Made by a program: the position numbers and the translations under genes
NCBI GenBank assembly: GCA_029204225.1
Contig: CM055109.1
Coordinates: 36,866,991-36,930,990 of the forward strand
From: Diphasiastrum complanatum
Lineage: Eukaryota > Streptophyta > Lycopodiopsida > Lycopodiales > Lycopodiaceae
Direction: 5' to 3'
Length of the DNA: 64,000 bases
Notes under the pieces: generated by a model
The model's input: only the letters and a program-made list of their open reading frames with translations
Databases searched by the model: none
What the model was told of the DNA's origin: nothing
Part shown: positions 55,666 to 64,000 of the stretch, in pieces
Position numbering within the stretch: the first letter of the stretch is position 1
How the letters are laid out: each line of letters opens with the position of its first letter

Positions 55666-58600
55666 TCATGAGTGAGATATGACGTTATCATCTAGTCCTG
55701 TCCTGCTGGTGCTGATGATATAGAAGGATGTTATACGGCCTGTGGCATGAAGGGCCACTGGTGGTCTCTGACGTCGTCTGAGAGGATGAAGAGGTCTCCT
55801 CGTGATAGGTCGAATAGCTCGTGCTGCAACATGGGTATGTGTGGGACGCTGTCTCTGGTCTTTGTGGGCAAGTAGGTCATCATCATCATCGTCACCGTCA
55901 TCAAAACGTCCTCTCCTCCTGGAGAAGAAAGAAGTGATCTGAGGCTGAGAAACCTGACTCGGCTGGGCTGTCTGATACAAATCCTGTCGTAGTATAAACA
56001 TCTCTCGTATCATGAGTGCCGCGCATCGGGAATCCTCATAAGCTATGAGCGATCGTAAGGTGACAGGTGTGTCTCGGAACAAACAGTGGTATCTCCCTCT
56101 GATCTCGTAATATACCGGGCACCTAAAGATAAAGTGCTCCTCTGACTCCACCTCCTCTAAAGAGCATAACTAGCAAATCCGCTCCTCTCTCGGGGTACCC
56201 TGGAATCTACCAGTCTCAATAGCCAACTGATGTGATGATACACGGAGCTGTCCCAATGTAAATCTGAGGCAATGTGATAGTCTCGAGTCCAAATAATGCG
56301 GTAAGACCGGGACCCCTGCTATGTCAAGCTCAATAAAATGAGTCCAGTAGTAGCCGGGTTTCACCCCAAGCTGTCGCCCCCAAGTGTGGTCGAGATATGC
56401 CCGATATAAGATGCGCCTGATATACTGATGAGTACCTGAGGGGAGCTCTGTAATGGAGATACCAAATGACTCAAGGAGGAAATGGGATGCCTGAGAGAAC
56501 CACGATAGTCGATAGCCCTGGTCATGAAGAAAGTGTGAGGAGACTAGTGCTGTCTGTGTATATCTCATATCCTCATCGGGCAGAGCCTGGATTCTCTGAA
56601 TGTATGTGATAAGCTGGAACGCGGCATATATCTGAATGGGTGGAACGACAAACTCTGCAAGAAGGATCTCATGTGGAACCGAGGGCTTCGCCCGAATCAT
56701 ACGGGCTAACATGGTGGTCTGCAATCGTGAAATGCTGGCCCAGTGTGATGAAGGGAGGCCGGTGCACCATGTCTCTGCTGCATATAAGGCTGTGGGGGTG
56801 ACAATAGTATCAAAGAGTCTACACTTACTGCGAACATCTCGGATGAGCTTCCTGAAACAGAACCGCTCAAGCTGAACAAGAGAGGAATGCCCCTTCCCAA
56901 GTCGGGTGGTGGCAGCTTGCCGCATGCTGAAGGTAGGACCAGAGAAGAGTATCCCCAAATAGGTATAAGAGGAAACTACCTCTAAGGCCTGTCCATCTAA
57001 GATGAGCTCCTGGCGCTGCATGAAGGCTCGAGAAGTGTTGAAGACCATAACCTTGGTCTTCGCAGTGTTCACCCCCAACCCCCATCTGGTACAAAATCCC
57101 TGTAAACAATCCAGCTGCCTCTGCAAACCCTCTCTGGTCGGGGATACTAGTACTACATCATCCGCATAAAGGAGAATAGCAATCAGAATGGTGCCAAGTC
57201 TACAGCCACCCCCGCCACACTGTGAGATGACTCGCTCTAACTCATCAATATACAATCCAAAGAGAACCAGTGAAAGAGAGCACCCCTGTTTCACCCCAAT
57301 GGTGCTCCAAATGTGATCAGATAAGCCACTGCTATGTCGGAAACATCCCAAGACCTTCTCATAAAGAGCCATCACTGCTAAAACAATATCTGTGGAGAAA
57401 CCAAGGTCACGAAGTCTCTGAATGAGCAGGGAGCGTGGTACAGAATCGAAGGCCTTCCTGAAATCTACAAAACAGCAGTAAACCCTCTCTTTCCTGTACT
57501 TAGCTTCCTCGATCAAGGCTCGAAGTGTAAAAATATGGTCAGTGGTAGAATAATGAGATCGGAAACCTGCCTGCCCCAATGCATGTAATCTCCGAGCTTC
57601 CGCCTCTGAACTCACTGCAGACTGGAGTATGGTACCATAGAGCTTCGTGGGAACATGTCCGATCATGATAGTGCGGTAATTACCAGGGATCATGGGATCA
57701 CCATTTTTATGAATAGGGTGGATGATGTTGGTGCACCAGGATGAGGGGAAACCAGAGACAACGGCGGAATTGAGGAGAGTGGCTAGTGTGGGAGCAAGGA
57801 GGTCGGAAGCATGGGTTAGGAGTTCAGATTCAAGGTCTTCGATATCTCTTGCTTTATGGGACTTCATTCTCTTGATGGCCGTAAGTACCATGTCAGATGT
57901 GAAGAAGGTGAACTCAGAGGGGCGTGGGGAGATAGAGATGGGTGCGTCAGTGGGTATGGTATATAGTTTGGTAGCGTATTCGGTCCATATGCGAAGGTCA
58001 TCCAGGAGGGGTGGTGGAGCACGAGGGATAAACTCACGCCAAAAGGCGCCTGAAGAGGAACTGAAGAGAAGATCAACAAGACGCGTTCCTTCGGAGTCAT
58101 CATATATACGCTTTTTTCGGCAGAGTGTGCGACGGTAAGAGCGCCTGGCGGAGTGGAGGAGATGAGGATCGTGAGTGCGGGCATGGGTGACAAGCTGACG
58201 AAGAGAGCGACATTCAACATCATACCACGGGGGGTGTGGGGGTCGTATCGATGAGGAGCGGGTGCCTCTGCTTTTATGGGGTTTAGATGGAAAAGCAAGG
58301 GAAGCAGCGGTATGAAGAGAAGTGCTAAGAAAGGCAGCTTGAGTCTCGACTGTACTATCGCGAGGGAAGGAATGGAGCAATGAGGTTAGGAACTCCTGGT
58401 AAACTGGTGTAAAGAGAGAACTGAATGTATACTTGAGTGCCCGTGTAAGCAGGGGGTGTGAGGATGGTTGGGGAGGTGGGAGGCGGCCGATAGCGAAGGA
58501 GAGAAAGGAATGATCAGAGAGAGTGGTGGGAGATACATGAAAATCAGATATGAGAGGTATGGAAGATGGTGATCCCATGAGATAATCCACAACACTATGT

Positions 58601-59349
58601 CCACCACTGTGAGGGTGACAAGTATAACTGCCAGATTTTGGCCAACAAGTTAGGCCATTGTAAATGGCTAACTCATGGGCCTCTCCAAACTACAATAAAT
58701 GCTCACCGTAAGGGGTAGTAGGTCCCAAGCTGTCCTCTGAAATCCTGGTAACTCCCATATCATCGCTGTCAAGGGCATGAACGCGGAGCTGGTCGGTGAT
58801 GTCATAGAACTCTGACTGTCGTGAAGAGGTTCGGGCATTAAAATCTCCAGTGAGGAGAATATGCCCCCGCTCTGCGAATCTGATGATATCAGGCGATAAA
58901 TCAAGGTAGGGTGAACCTGTGCCCTCAGCAAAGGACGAAGACTCTGGAGGAAAATAACAGGCCGCCACAAAGAGGTCCTTGTCCAATCCAATATCCTGCC
59001 CAGTAATATGAATCCATATATACCGTGCATGCTCGTCGTGTCTGATGAACTCAATGCTCGAATGAAGAGACTCTCTGTATAAACATGCAACACCTCCGGA
59101 TCCACGACCGCTAGCTGATCTAGTCTCAAGTCTGTACACGGAATCCCATCTGTATCCTGGAAAAATAGGTAATCCTCTCTCCTGACTCTCATGAGTCTCC
59201 ATAAAGAGCAGCAAATCTCTGTCAGTGATGAAATCGATCAAGTCGCCAGCAATGGAGGATGAGTGTAAACCATCACAGTTCCATACTCCAATCCGGAGAT
59301 GGTGTGGGTGGGGCCCCGGGGCATTACCAAACCTAGGGACCCCAAATCC
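55666..59349 (-). pseudogene. LINE C ORF2: endonuclease, reverse transcriptase, zinc segment (two TAG stops)
   Basis: The frame is continuous from the TAG at 59350 to 55666 except for TAG at 58690-58692 and 56170-56172, both where Gln (CAG) fits (HLL-FGEAHE and RIC-LCSLEE). The AP endonuclease (59300-58510) has WNCDG, METHES, TGDFNAR, VDYLMG and SDHSFL. The RT (about 57750-57000) has CCFVDFRKAFDSVP, STIGVKQGCSL, LLYADDVVLVS and NTAKTKVMVFNTS. The C-terminal Cys/His segment has LCSLEEVESEEHFIFRCPVYY. An acidic stretch (FDDGDDDDDDLL) follows. No ATG precedes the endonuclease, and the frame is the same as ORF1, so read-through or a former fusion is possible. Confidence 0.9.
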
Positions 59350-60348
59350 CTAGCACTGGGAGCTGCTAGGTGCGCTGTCAAGAAAACGCACTCGTCCATC
59401 TCGGTAAATGACTCGTCTGCCAGACTCACGGGCTGCCTGAAAGGCCTTACGCCTCTCCTCTACCTGGATATATGTGAGGTCGTCGTCCATGTAGATAGTG
59501 GTACCACGTAGCTTAGCTCTGCACCGCAAAGCATCTCGACGACTCTCGAGGGAGGTGAAACGAAGAATGAGTGTGGCTGCATCTCTAGTGGTCCTCCATG
59601 CAGTGTCTAACCCCTCTGTCTTGTGCCCGAGAGTGATGTCGAGAAAGCGTTTAGCTTCAGCCAATGCATCCTGTGTATCTAGAACTCCACGAACTCTAAT
59701 ATTGTGGGATTTTTGGTCTCGAGATTTCTCTTCCGAGATGGTGGCTGAGATAACTGAGGAGATGGGAGCGCTGGGTTTGGTGCCCTTTTTCAAAACTGAT
59801 GCCCAGGAAAGGGCCTCTTCGTGTTGCTTCTCAATCTTGGTTTCTAGCTCCCGTAGCATGTTGGTGGTGGATTCCGAAGCTGCGGCCTGTTTGATTCCGA
59901 TGGATTGTTCGAGTGAGGCAACCTTGGACTGCAATAGCTTCTTCTCGTTGACCAAAGAAGTAACCGTTCCTTTCAGCTGTGAAATTTCATACCGCAAAAA
60001 TTGGAAATCTGTCTTGAATTGATCAATCTGCCAAGATGAGAAAAGTTCAATTGATTTAGAAGGCGTATACGGAATATTGGCTGTAGACTGTGGTGCCGTG
60101 AAGGAGGAAGAGTGAGCAATGGTAGGTGTGGGAAGAATAGGGTCAGAAGACAGAAGAGGAGCTGAATCAGGGGAGCAGGCATCAGAGAGGGGGGTGAGAG
60201 TTGTAGTAGGAGAGGGATATGGGTCATCAAGGGGGTGAGGTGAAGTGGCAACGAGGGGGGGGGCTGGAATGACAATGGGGTGAGGTGAGAGATCAGCGAG
60301 GGGGTGAGGTGAGGGATCAGCGAGGGGGTGAGGTGAGGGGGGTGACAA
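59350..60348 (-). CDS. LINE C ORF1: Pro/Ser-rich N-terminus, coiled coil, RRM-like domain
   Basis: A frame of 332 codons. It has Pro/His/Leu-rich repeats (SPHPLADP type), a heptad-rich coiled coil (ISQLKGTVTSLVNEKKLLQSK, then LRELETKIEKQHEEALSW), and an RRM-like part (KSHNIRVRGV, AATLILRFTSLESRRDALR, LRGTTIYMDDDLT). The basic C-terminus is QVEERRKAFQAARESGRR. L1-type ORF1 proteins have this order and act as RNA chaperones. It ends in TAG at 59350-59352, which lies inside a short inverted repeat. An N-terminal extension exists in another frame (60800-60387, Ala/Pro/Ser repeats), so the original start may be at 60800 with a frameshift in the repeats. Confidence 0.82.
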   Translation of the reverse strand: MSPPSPHPLADPSPHPLADLSPHPIVIPAPPLVATSPHPLDDPYPSPTTTLTPLSDACSPDSAPLLSSDPILPTPTIAHSSSFTAPQSTANIPYTPSKSIELFSSWQIDQFKTDFQFLRYEISQLKGTVTSLVNEKKLLQSKVASLEQSIGIKQAAASESTTNMLRELETKIEKQHEEALSWASVLKKGTKPSAPISSVISATISEEKSRDQKSHNIRVRGVLDTQDALAEAKRFLDITLGHKTEGLDTAWRTTRDAATLILRFTSLESRRDALRCRAKLRGTTIYMDDDLTYIQVEERRKAFQAARESGRRVIYRDGRVRFLDSAPSSSQC

Positions 60349-60386
60349 GGAGGGTTCAGCGAGGAGGATGGGTGAGGGGGTGGCAG

Positions 60387-60800
60387 CTAGGAGATCAGGG
60401 AGGTAAGCGAGGGGGGGGGGGATGGAGCAGCGAGGGGGGAAGGGGAAGGAACAGCGAGGGGGTTAGGGGAGGGAGCAGCGAGGGAAGGGGCAGCGAGGGG
60501 GCAAGAAGGAGCATCGAGGGAGGGGGCAGCGAGGGAAGGAGCAGCAGCGAGGGAAGGGGCAGCAAGGGGGGAAGAAGGAGCAGCGAGGGAAGGAGCAGCA
60601 GCGAGGGAAGGGGCAGCGAGGGGGGAAGGAGCAGCGAGGAGGTTACAGGAAGGGGCAGCGAGGGAAGGAGAAGGAGAAGGAGCAGCGAGGGAAGGAGAGG
60701 GAGCAGCGAGGGGAGGTGAGTGGTGATTGAGGGAGGTGAGTGAGGAGGTGGCTGGGGATCGTGCTGATCTACGAGCAGGGGCGCGAGGAGGAGCTGCCAT
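60387..60800 (-). pseudogene. Repetitive Ala/Pro/Ser N-terminal extension of LINE C ORF1
   Basis: The ATG at 60800 opens MAAPPRAPARRSARSPATSS and leads into many copies of APSLAAPS-type repeats encoded by GCGAGGGA-like units (plus strand). It starts only 15 bases from the (AG)n tract, so it marks the 5' end of the LINE. A shift in a G run near 60411-60421 separates it from the frame of 60348-59350. The repeats, about 15-45 bp units at 60430-60720, make slippage likely. Confidence 0.6.
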
Positions 60801-60814
60801 GGAGCAGCGAGGGA

Positions 60815-60815
<1 letters not shown>

Positions 60816-60867
<52 letters not shown>
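60816..60867. repeat. (AG)n microsatellite at the 5' end of LINE C, ~26 units
   Basis: Perfect GA repeat directly upstream (minus-strand sense) of the LINE C start. Confidence 0.97.
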
Positions 60868-60871
<4 letters not shown>

Positions 60872-61288
60872 GTCGGATCAGGGCGGACGGACAGGGACGG
60901 ATCAGGGCCAGGACAAGAGCAGATTCAGGGCCAGGACATGAGCGGGTAGGGCCAGGGCAGATCAGGGCCAGGACAAGAGCGGAAGGACAGGAGCAGATGG
61001 GGCAAGGATAGGAGCGGACAGGGCCAGGGCGGGGCGGATCAGGGCCAGGACAGGAGCGGATAGGGCCAGGGCAGGAGCGGATCAGGGTGTGTCGTCACTG
61101 GAGCGGATCAAGCATGGATCAGCGCCATCAGAGTAGTGGATTAGGAGCGCATCTGTAGCGGTCAGGAGCAGGAGCGGATCAGGGTGTGTCGTCACTGGAG
61201 CGGATCAGGCATGGATCAGCGCCATCAAAGTAGCGGATCAGGAGCGCATCCAGCAGGAGCCGTACAGCATCAGAGGAGCGGTACAGGT

Positions 61289-61289
<1 letters not shown>
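60868..61289. repeat. GC-rich minisatellite (GGATCAGGGCCAGGACAGGA units)
   Basis: Imperfect units built from GGATCAGGGCCAGGACAGGA and AGCGGATC fill 60885-61080. A larger unit of about 100 bases (containing TGTGTCGTCACTGGAGCGG and GGATCAGCGCCATCA) is present twice, at about 61075-61160 and 61175-61265. It is framed by (AG)n tracts on both sides and is clearly richer in GC than the surroundings. Confidence 0.85.

Positions 61290-61362
<73 letters not shown>
61290..61362. repeat. (AG)n microsatellite, ~36 units
   Basis: Perfect AG repeat directly adjoining a copia LTR that lacks its first base. Confidence 0.97.
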
Positions 61363-61364
<2 letters not shown>

Positions 61365-61802
61365 TGGAATTTGATGCTCAAATTCAAGATAGGATTGAAC
61401 TAATCATACTAGCAGTCACACACACCAATCAAGATCAACATAAGAGATTAAAGAGAACTTAGATCTATTGAAGAATGAGCACAGCTCTCTACAATGGAAT
61501 GAATGAAGGTGGGGCCCCAACCCTCCTTATATGATTTCTCTAGTCCTTAGCAAAAGCTAAAAGCATAAAGCAAAAAGCTGATTACTATAGATGCTCTCTA
61601 TTTTGGGTAAAGACCTTATTACATTTCGAAGTGAAAAACCATGTTCTATGCTAGAACTAGTGTGCCCTCTGACATGCAAGACTAATTAACTTGACTTTAA
61701 GACTTTGAGTTTGATGTACTAAAAATAGAAATGGCCCCTAAAGTAGCTCGCAGGCATGGCCAAACCAACATTAGGGGTGCAAATAAACATTAATTTCTAA
61801 CA
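61363..61802 (-). repeat. 3' LTR of a minus-strand copia element
   Basis: On the minus strand it begins TGTTAGAAATTAATGTTTAT and ends AAATTCCAAC at the (AG)n tract, one base short of the CA end seen in the partner at 63088. A polypurine tract (AAGGGGGAG) precedes it at 61803-61811. It is 440 bp long, about 130 bp longer than the partner. Confidence 0.85.
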
Positions 61803-63087
61803 CTCCCCCTTAATGTTTACTTTGTTATCTATTACTCCTAGAAGTTCTCTAAACTTCTGAAACTTTTCTTTGCCAAGTCCTTTGCTAAAGATATCTACAA
61901 CTTGCTCTTTCGTAGGGCAATAAATAAGCTCTAGAAAGTCGTATCTTAATCTGTCTATCTGTTTCTTTCTCAACCTGTGTCTTAAACCATGTGAAATGCT
62001 TGAATGTTTCACCCTTATTCTTGAGAAAATGTATATACCCACATCTTCCTAGAATAATCATCAACAAACACCATAAAGTAACTTGCTCTCCCATTAGAAT
62101 GAGTTTTCATAGGACCACACAAATCTGTACGAACAAGTTCTAGAACATTTCTCGCCTTAAAAGTACTAGATGGAACTATCTTTATATGATGTTTCCTTTA
62201 GGCACAACCCTCACAAATCTTTTGGTCAGAAACAGCTTGAGGTAAACTAGTAACCAGATTGTATCCCCTCAAGACGTGTAGACTATTGGATTCGGATGTC
62301 CAAACCTTTCGTGCCATAACTTACTCTTTGAAGCAATATTCGCAATACTTGCATGATGACCCACCACTTGAGCCTGAAGTTTGTACATCCCCCGGCTACT
62401 ATTTCATTGTCCTTCACCGTTTTTCATCAAATTGTACAATCATATGTTGCTTCCCAGTAGCGGAAACTGAGTGTAAGTTCTTCTTGATTCCTGTTACATA
62501 AAGCACATCCTTTATGTCTCCAATGTTTCCTGAAGGTAGTTGAACCTGTACTTTTGCAACTCCCTTGATATCATATGTGTAGTTATCTCCCAGCTTCACA
62601 TTAGATCCATCATCTAGTTCTTGAAAACTAGATAACCGATCTCGCCTAGGTGTCGTATGTTTCGATGCACCTGAATCAATAAACCAACACACCTCTTCCA
62701 TTGAGGAAGTGACTTGAAGATATTGATGTCAAAAACAACTCACACTCTTCAAGATCCAAAGCACTTATCTTTGTACTCGTGACAATGTCTCAATATTCTC
62801 GATCTTAGAGAATATTTCTAGATGCTAAAGTTTGTACCATCTGGCTTACATATACTAGTAACATAGCATTATTCAATCTTGCCATTGTCAAATAATAATA
62901 CTAATCTATAGCAACTTTTCTTCGACGATCCGATCTCCTCCTAGAAGATCCACATTGTCATCAAAACAACGTTGACTCCACATGCAACTAATGCTCCTTC
63001 AATAAAGTGATTGCACACCTGCAAAAAGATTCTCTCAAACTCACATAGAATCTTGATAGCTTCCAAGGTCAAGAAATTTGGCTCTAA
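61803..63087 (-). pseudogene. Internally deleted copia: protease, pre-integrase, integrase start, RNase H end
   Basis: Read on the minus strand from 63087: primer-site remnant TTAGAGCCAA, short leader, then protease (FIDSGASKHTTPRRDR at about 62680) with GVAKVQVQLPSGN and DVLYVTGIKKNL. The pre-integrase part and the integrase start follow (LVRTDLCGPMKTHSNGRASYFMVF, then [12 protein letters not shown]). Integrase is fused near 61930 to the end of RNase H ([23 protein letters not shown]), so the rest of integrase, all of RT and most of RNase H are deleted. Most of gag is also missing. Confidence 0.8.
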
Positions 63088-63396
63088 TGTTGGAATTTGA
63101 TGCTCAAAATCAAGATAGGAGTGAAGTAATCATATTAGCACTCACACACACCAATCAAGATCAACATAAGAGATTAAAGAGAACTTAGATTCATTGGAGA
63201 ATGAGTATAGCTCTTCATAATGGAATGAATGGAGGTGGGGTGCCAGCCCTCCTTATATAATTTCTCTCGTCCTTAGCAAAAGCATTGACTTCAGAACTTT
63301 GACGTTGATATATTAAAAATAGGGATGTCCCCTAAAATAGCTTGTAGGCATGGCCAAAACAACATCAGGGTTCCAAATAAACATTAGTTTCTAACA
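63088..63396 (-). repeat. Copia LTR shared by two internal regions
   Basis: This is the same LTR family as 61363-61802 with an internal deletion of about 130 bp. To its left is a primer-site remnant (TTGGCTCTAA, plus strand), so it acts as 5' LTR of the left internal region. To its right is the polypurine tract CTCCCCCTTAATG (plus strand), so it is also the 3' LTR of the right one. Confidence 0.82.
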
Positions 63397-63610
63397 CTCC
63401 CCCTTAATGTTTACTTTTATCTATTACTCTTAGAAGTTTTCTAAACTTCTGAAACTTTTCTTTGCCAAGTCCTTTGGTAAAGATATCTGCAACTTGTTCA
63501 TCCGTAGGGCAATAAATAAGCTCCACTTCACCACTTTGAATCTACTCTTTGATGAAGTGTTGTTGTGCTTCAATGTGCTTTGTCCTGCTGTGAAAAACTA
63601 GATTCGTCGC
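63397..63610 (-). pseudogene. Copia RNase H C-terminal remnant
   Basis: The minus strand reads the end of copia RNase H ([29 protein letters not shown]-like text), with the polypurine tract adjoining the LTR at 63396. It is cut at about 63610, where plus-strand copia sequence begins. Confidence 0.72.
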
Positions 63611-64000
63611 CAATTTAATACAACTTTGTATCCTGTACCATATGAAGATCCTATAGCTCTTGTTGAGGCAGCACACTGCATGATGATTCATGCAAAGTTA
63701 CCTGCTAAATTTTGGGTGGAAGCAGTTAATACTGCGAATTACTTGCAGAATCGTACTTTTCAATCTCTAGATAAGGAGAAAACTCCTTATGAATGTTGGA
63801 CTCCAAGTTAATGCATGTTAAAAATTTTGGATGTCTAGCATATTTATTTGTTCCCAAAGTTGAACGCAATAAGCTAGACAATACTTCTATACCAAGAATT
63901 CTAGTTGGATATGATGCTATCTCATTCTCTAAATTTCGAAAGAACGTCACTTTTATTAGCAATAAAATAAACCATTGTTAATCGACTAAAATCGTCAATG
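63611..64000 (+). pseudogene. Copia integrase C-terminal fragment, running off the window
   Basis: The plus strand reads LVEAAHCMMIHAKLPAKFWVE, then NTANYLQNRTFQSLDKEKTPYE. After a frameshift at 63810 comes MHVKNFGCLAYLFVPKVER, the region after the catalytic Glu of copia integrase. The orientation is opposite to the copia pieces on its left. The element continues beyond the window edge. Confidence 0.8.

Larger units (their letters stand above)
55471..60815 (-). mobile_element. Full-length LINE, copy C
   Basis: The best preserved LINE of the array: ORF1 and ORF2 in one reading frame, 3' hairpin at 55501-55514, and (AG)n tracts on both sides. ORF2 is interrupted only by two TAG codons. It ends, on the minus strand, in CATTAATAAAGCTTTC followed by (TTTC) and (TC) repeats. 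Confidence 0.92.

Noticed and set aside
60285-60719. Plus-strand frame of Gly/Ser/Glu/Arg repeats
   Set aside because: It is the antisense of the Pro/Ala/Ser repeat coding region of LINE ORF1. The minus-strand reading fits the LINE structure.

Overview
The window is plant nuclear DNA, AT-rich and almost entirely built from transposable elements. The evidence is Ty1/copia and Ty3/gypsy elements primed by initiator tRNA-Met, CACTA and hAT transposase remnants of plant type, long AG/TC microsatellites, and two exons of a host gene that matches the N-terminus of plant DHX36-like DExH-box RNA helicases. I cannot name the species from sequence alone. No RNA genes, CRISPR arrays or bacterial features were seen.

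Layout, left to right. 1-2953: deleted copia element with its 3' LTR. 2985-10672: a decayed gypsy element split at its RNase H by a nested copia element (4155-9182, 5-bp target duplication TATCA/TACCA). 10673-12245: non-coding. 12246-13961: copia RT/RNase H tail plus LTR start. 14151-16733: a decayed gene that encodes a histone H3-like protein fused to a Ser/Pro-rich stretch and followed by a Ulp1-like (C48) protease domain. 16734-19620: non-coding body and LTR of a minus-strand retroelement. 19641-22017: second gypsy remnant. 22430-23345: degenerate ~25-bp tandem repeat, then decayed ORFs of unknown family to 25930. 26180-28630: two copia fragments in opposite orientations. 28637-37340: a CACTA transposase gene (tnp2, DUF4218 and DUF4216-like parts, introns recognisable) interrupted by an intact, very young copia element (29408-35838; LTRs differ at 3 of 655 positions; TTAAA target duplication; uninterrupted 1317-residue gag-pol). 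37895-44310: a hAT transposase gene disrupted by a chromovirus-type gypsy element and then rearranged by an inversion. 45097-45928: first two exons of the helicase gene. 48346-60815: head-to-tail, minus-strand LINEs, each bounded by (AG)n tracts. 60868-61289: GC-rich minisatellite. 61363-64000: copia elements sharing an LTR, and a final plus-strand copia integrase fragment.

Only two loci look functional: the copia element at 29408-35838, which keeps every catalytic motif needed for autonomous retrotransposition, and the helicase gene, whose remaining exons are not in view and presumably lie beyond the LINE array. Everything else is decayed, often through CAG-to-TAG or CAA-to-TAA nonsense changes, as expected if methylated cytosines were deaminated in silenced elements.

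The most interesting signals are the H3-like/Ulp1 gene, the LINE family that sits between (TC)n tracts and carries compensatory 3' hairpins plus an in-frame UAG between ORF1 and ORF2, and the hAT/chromovirus inversion, which can be reconstructed from its target-site duplication.
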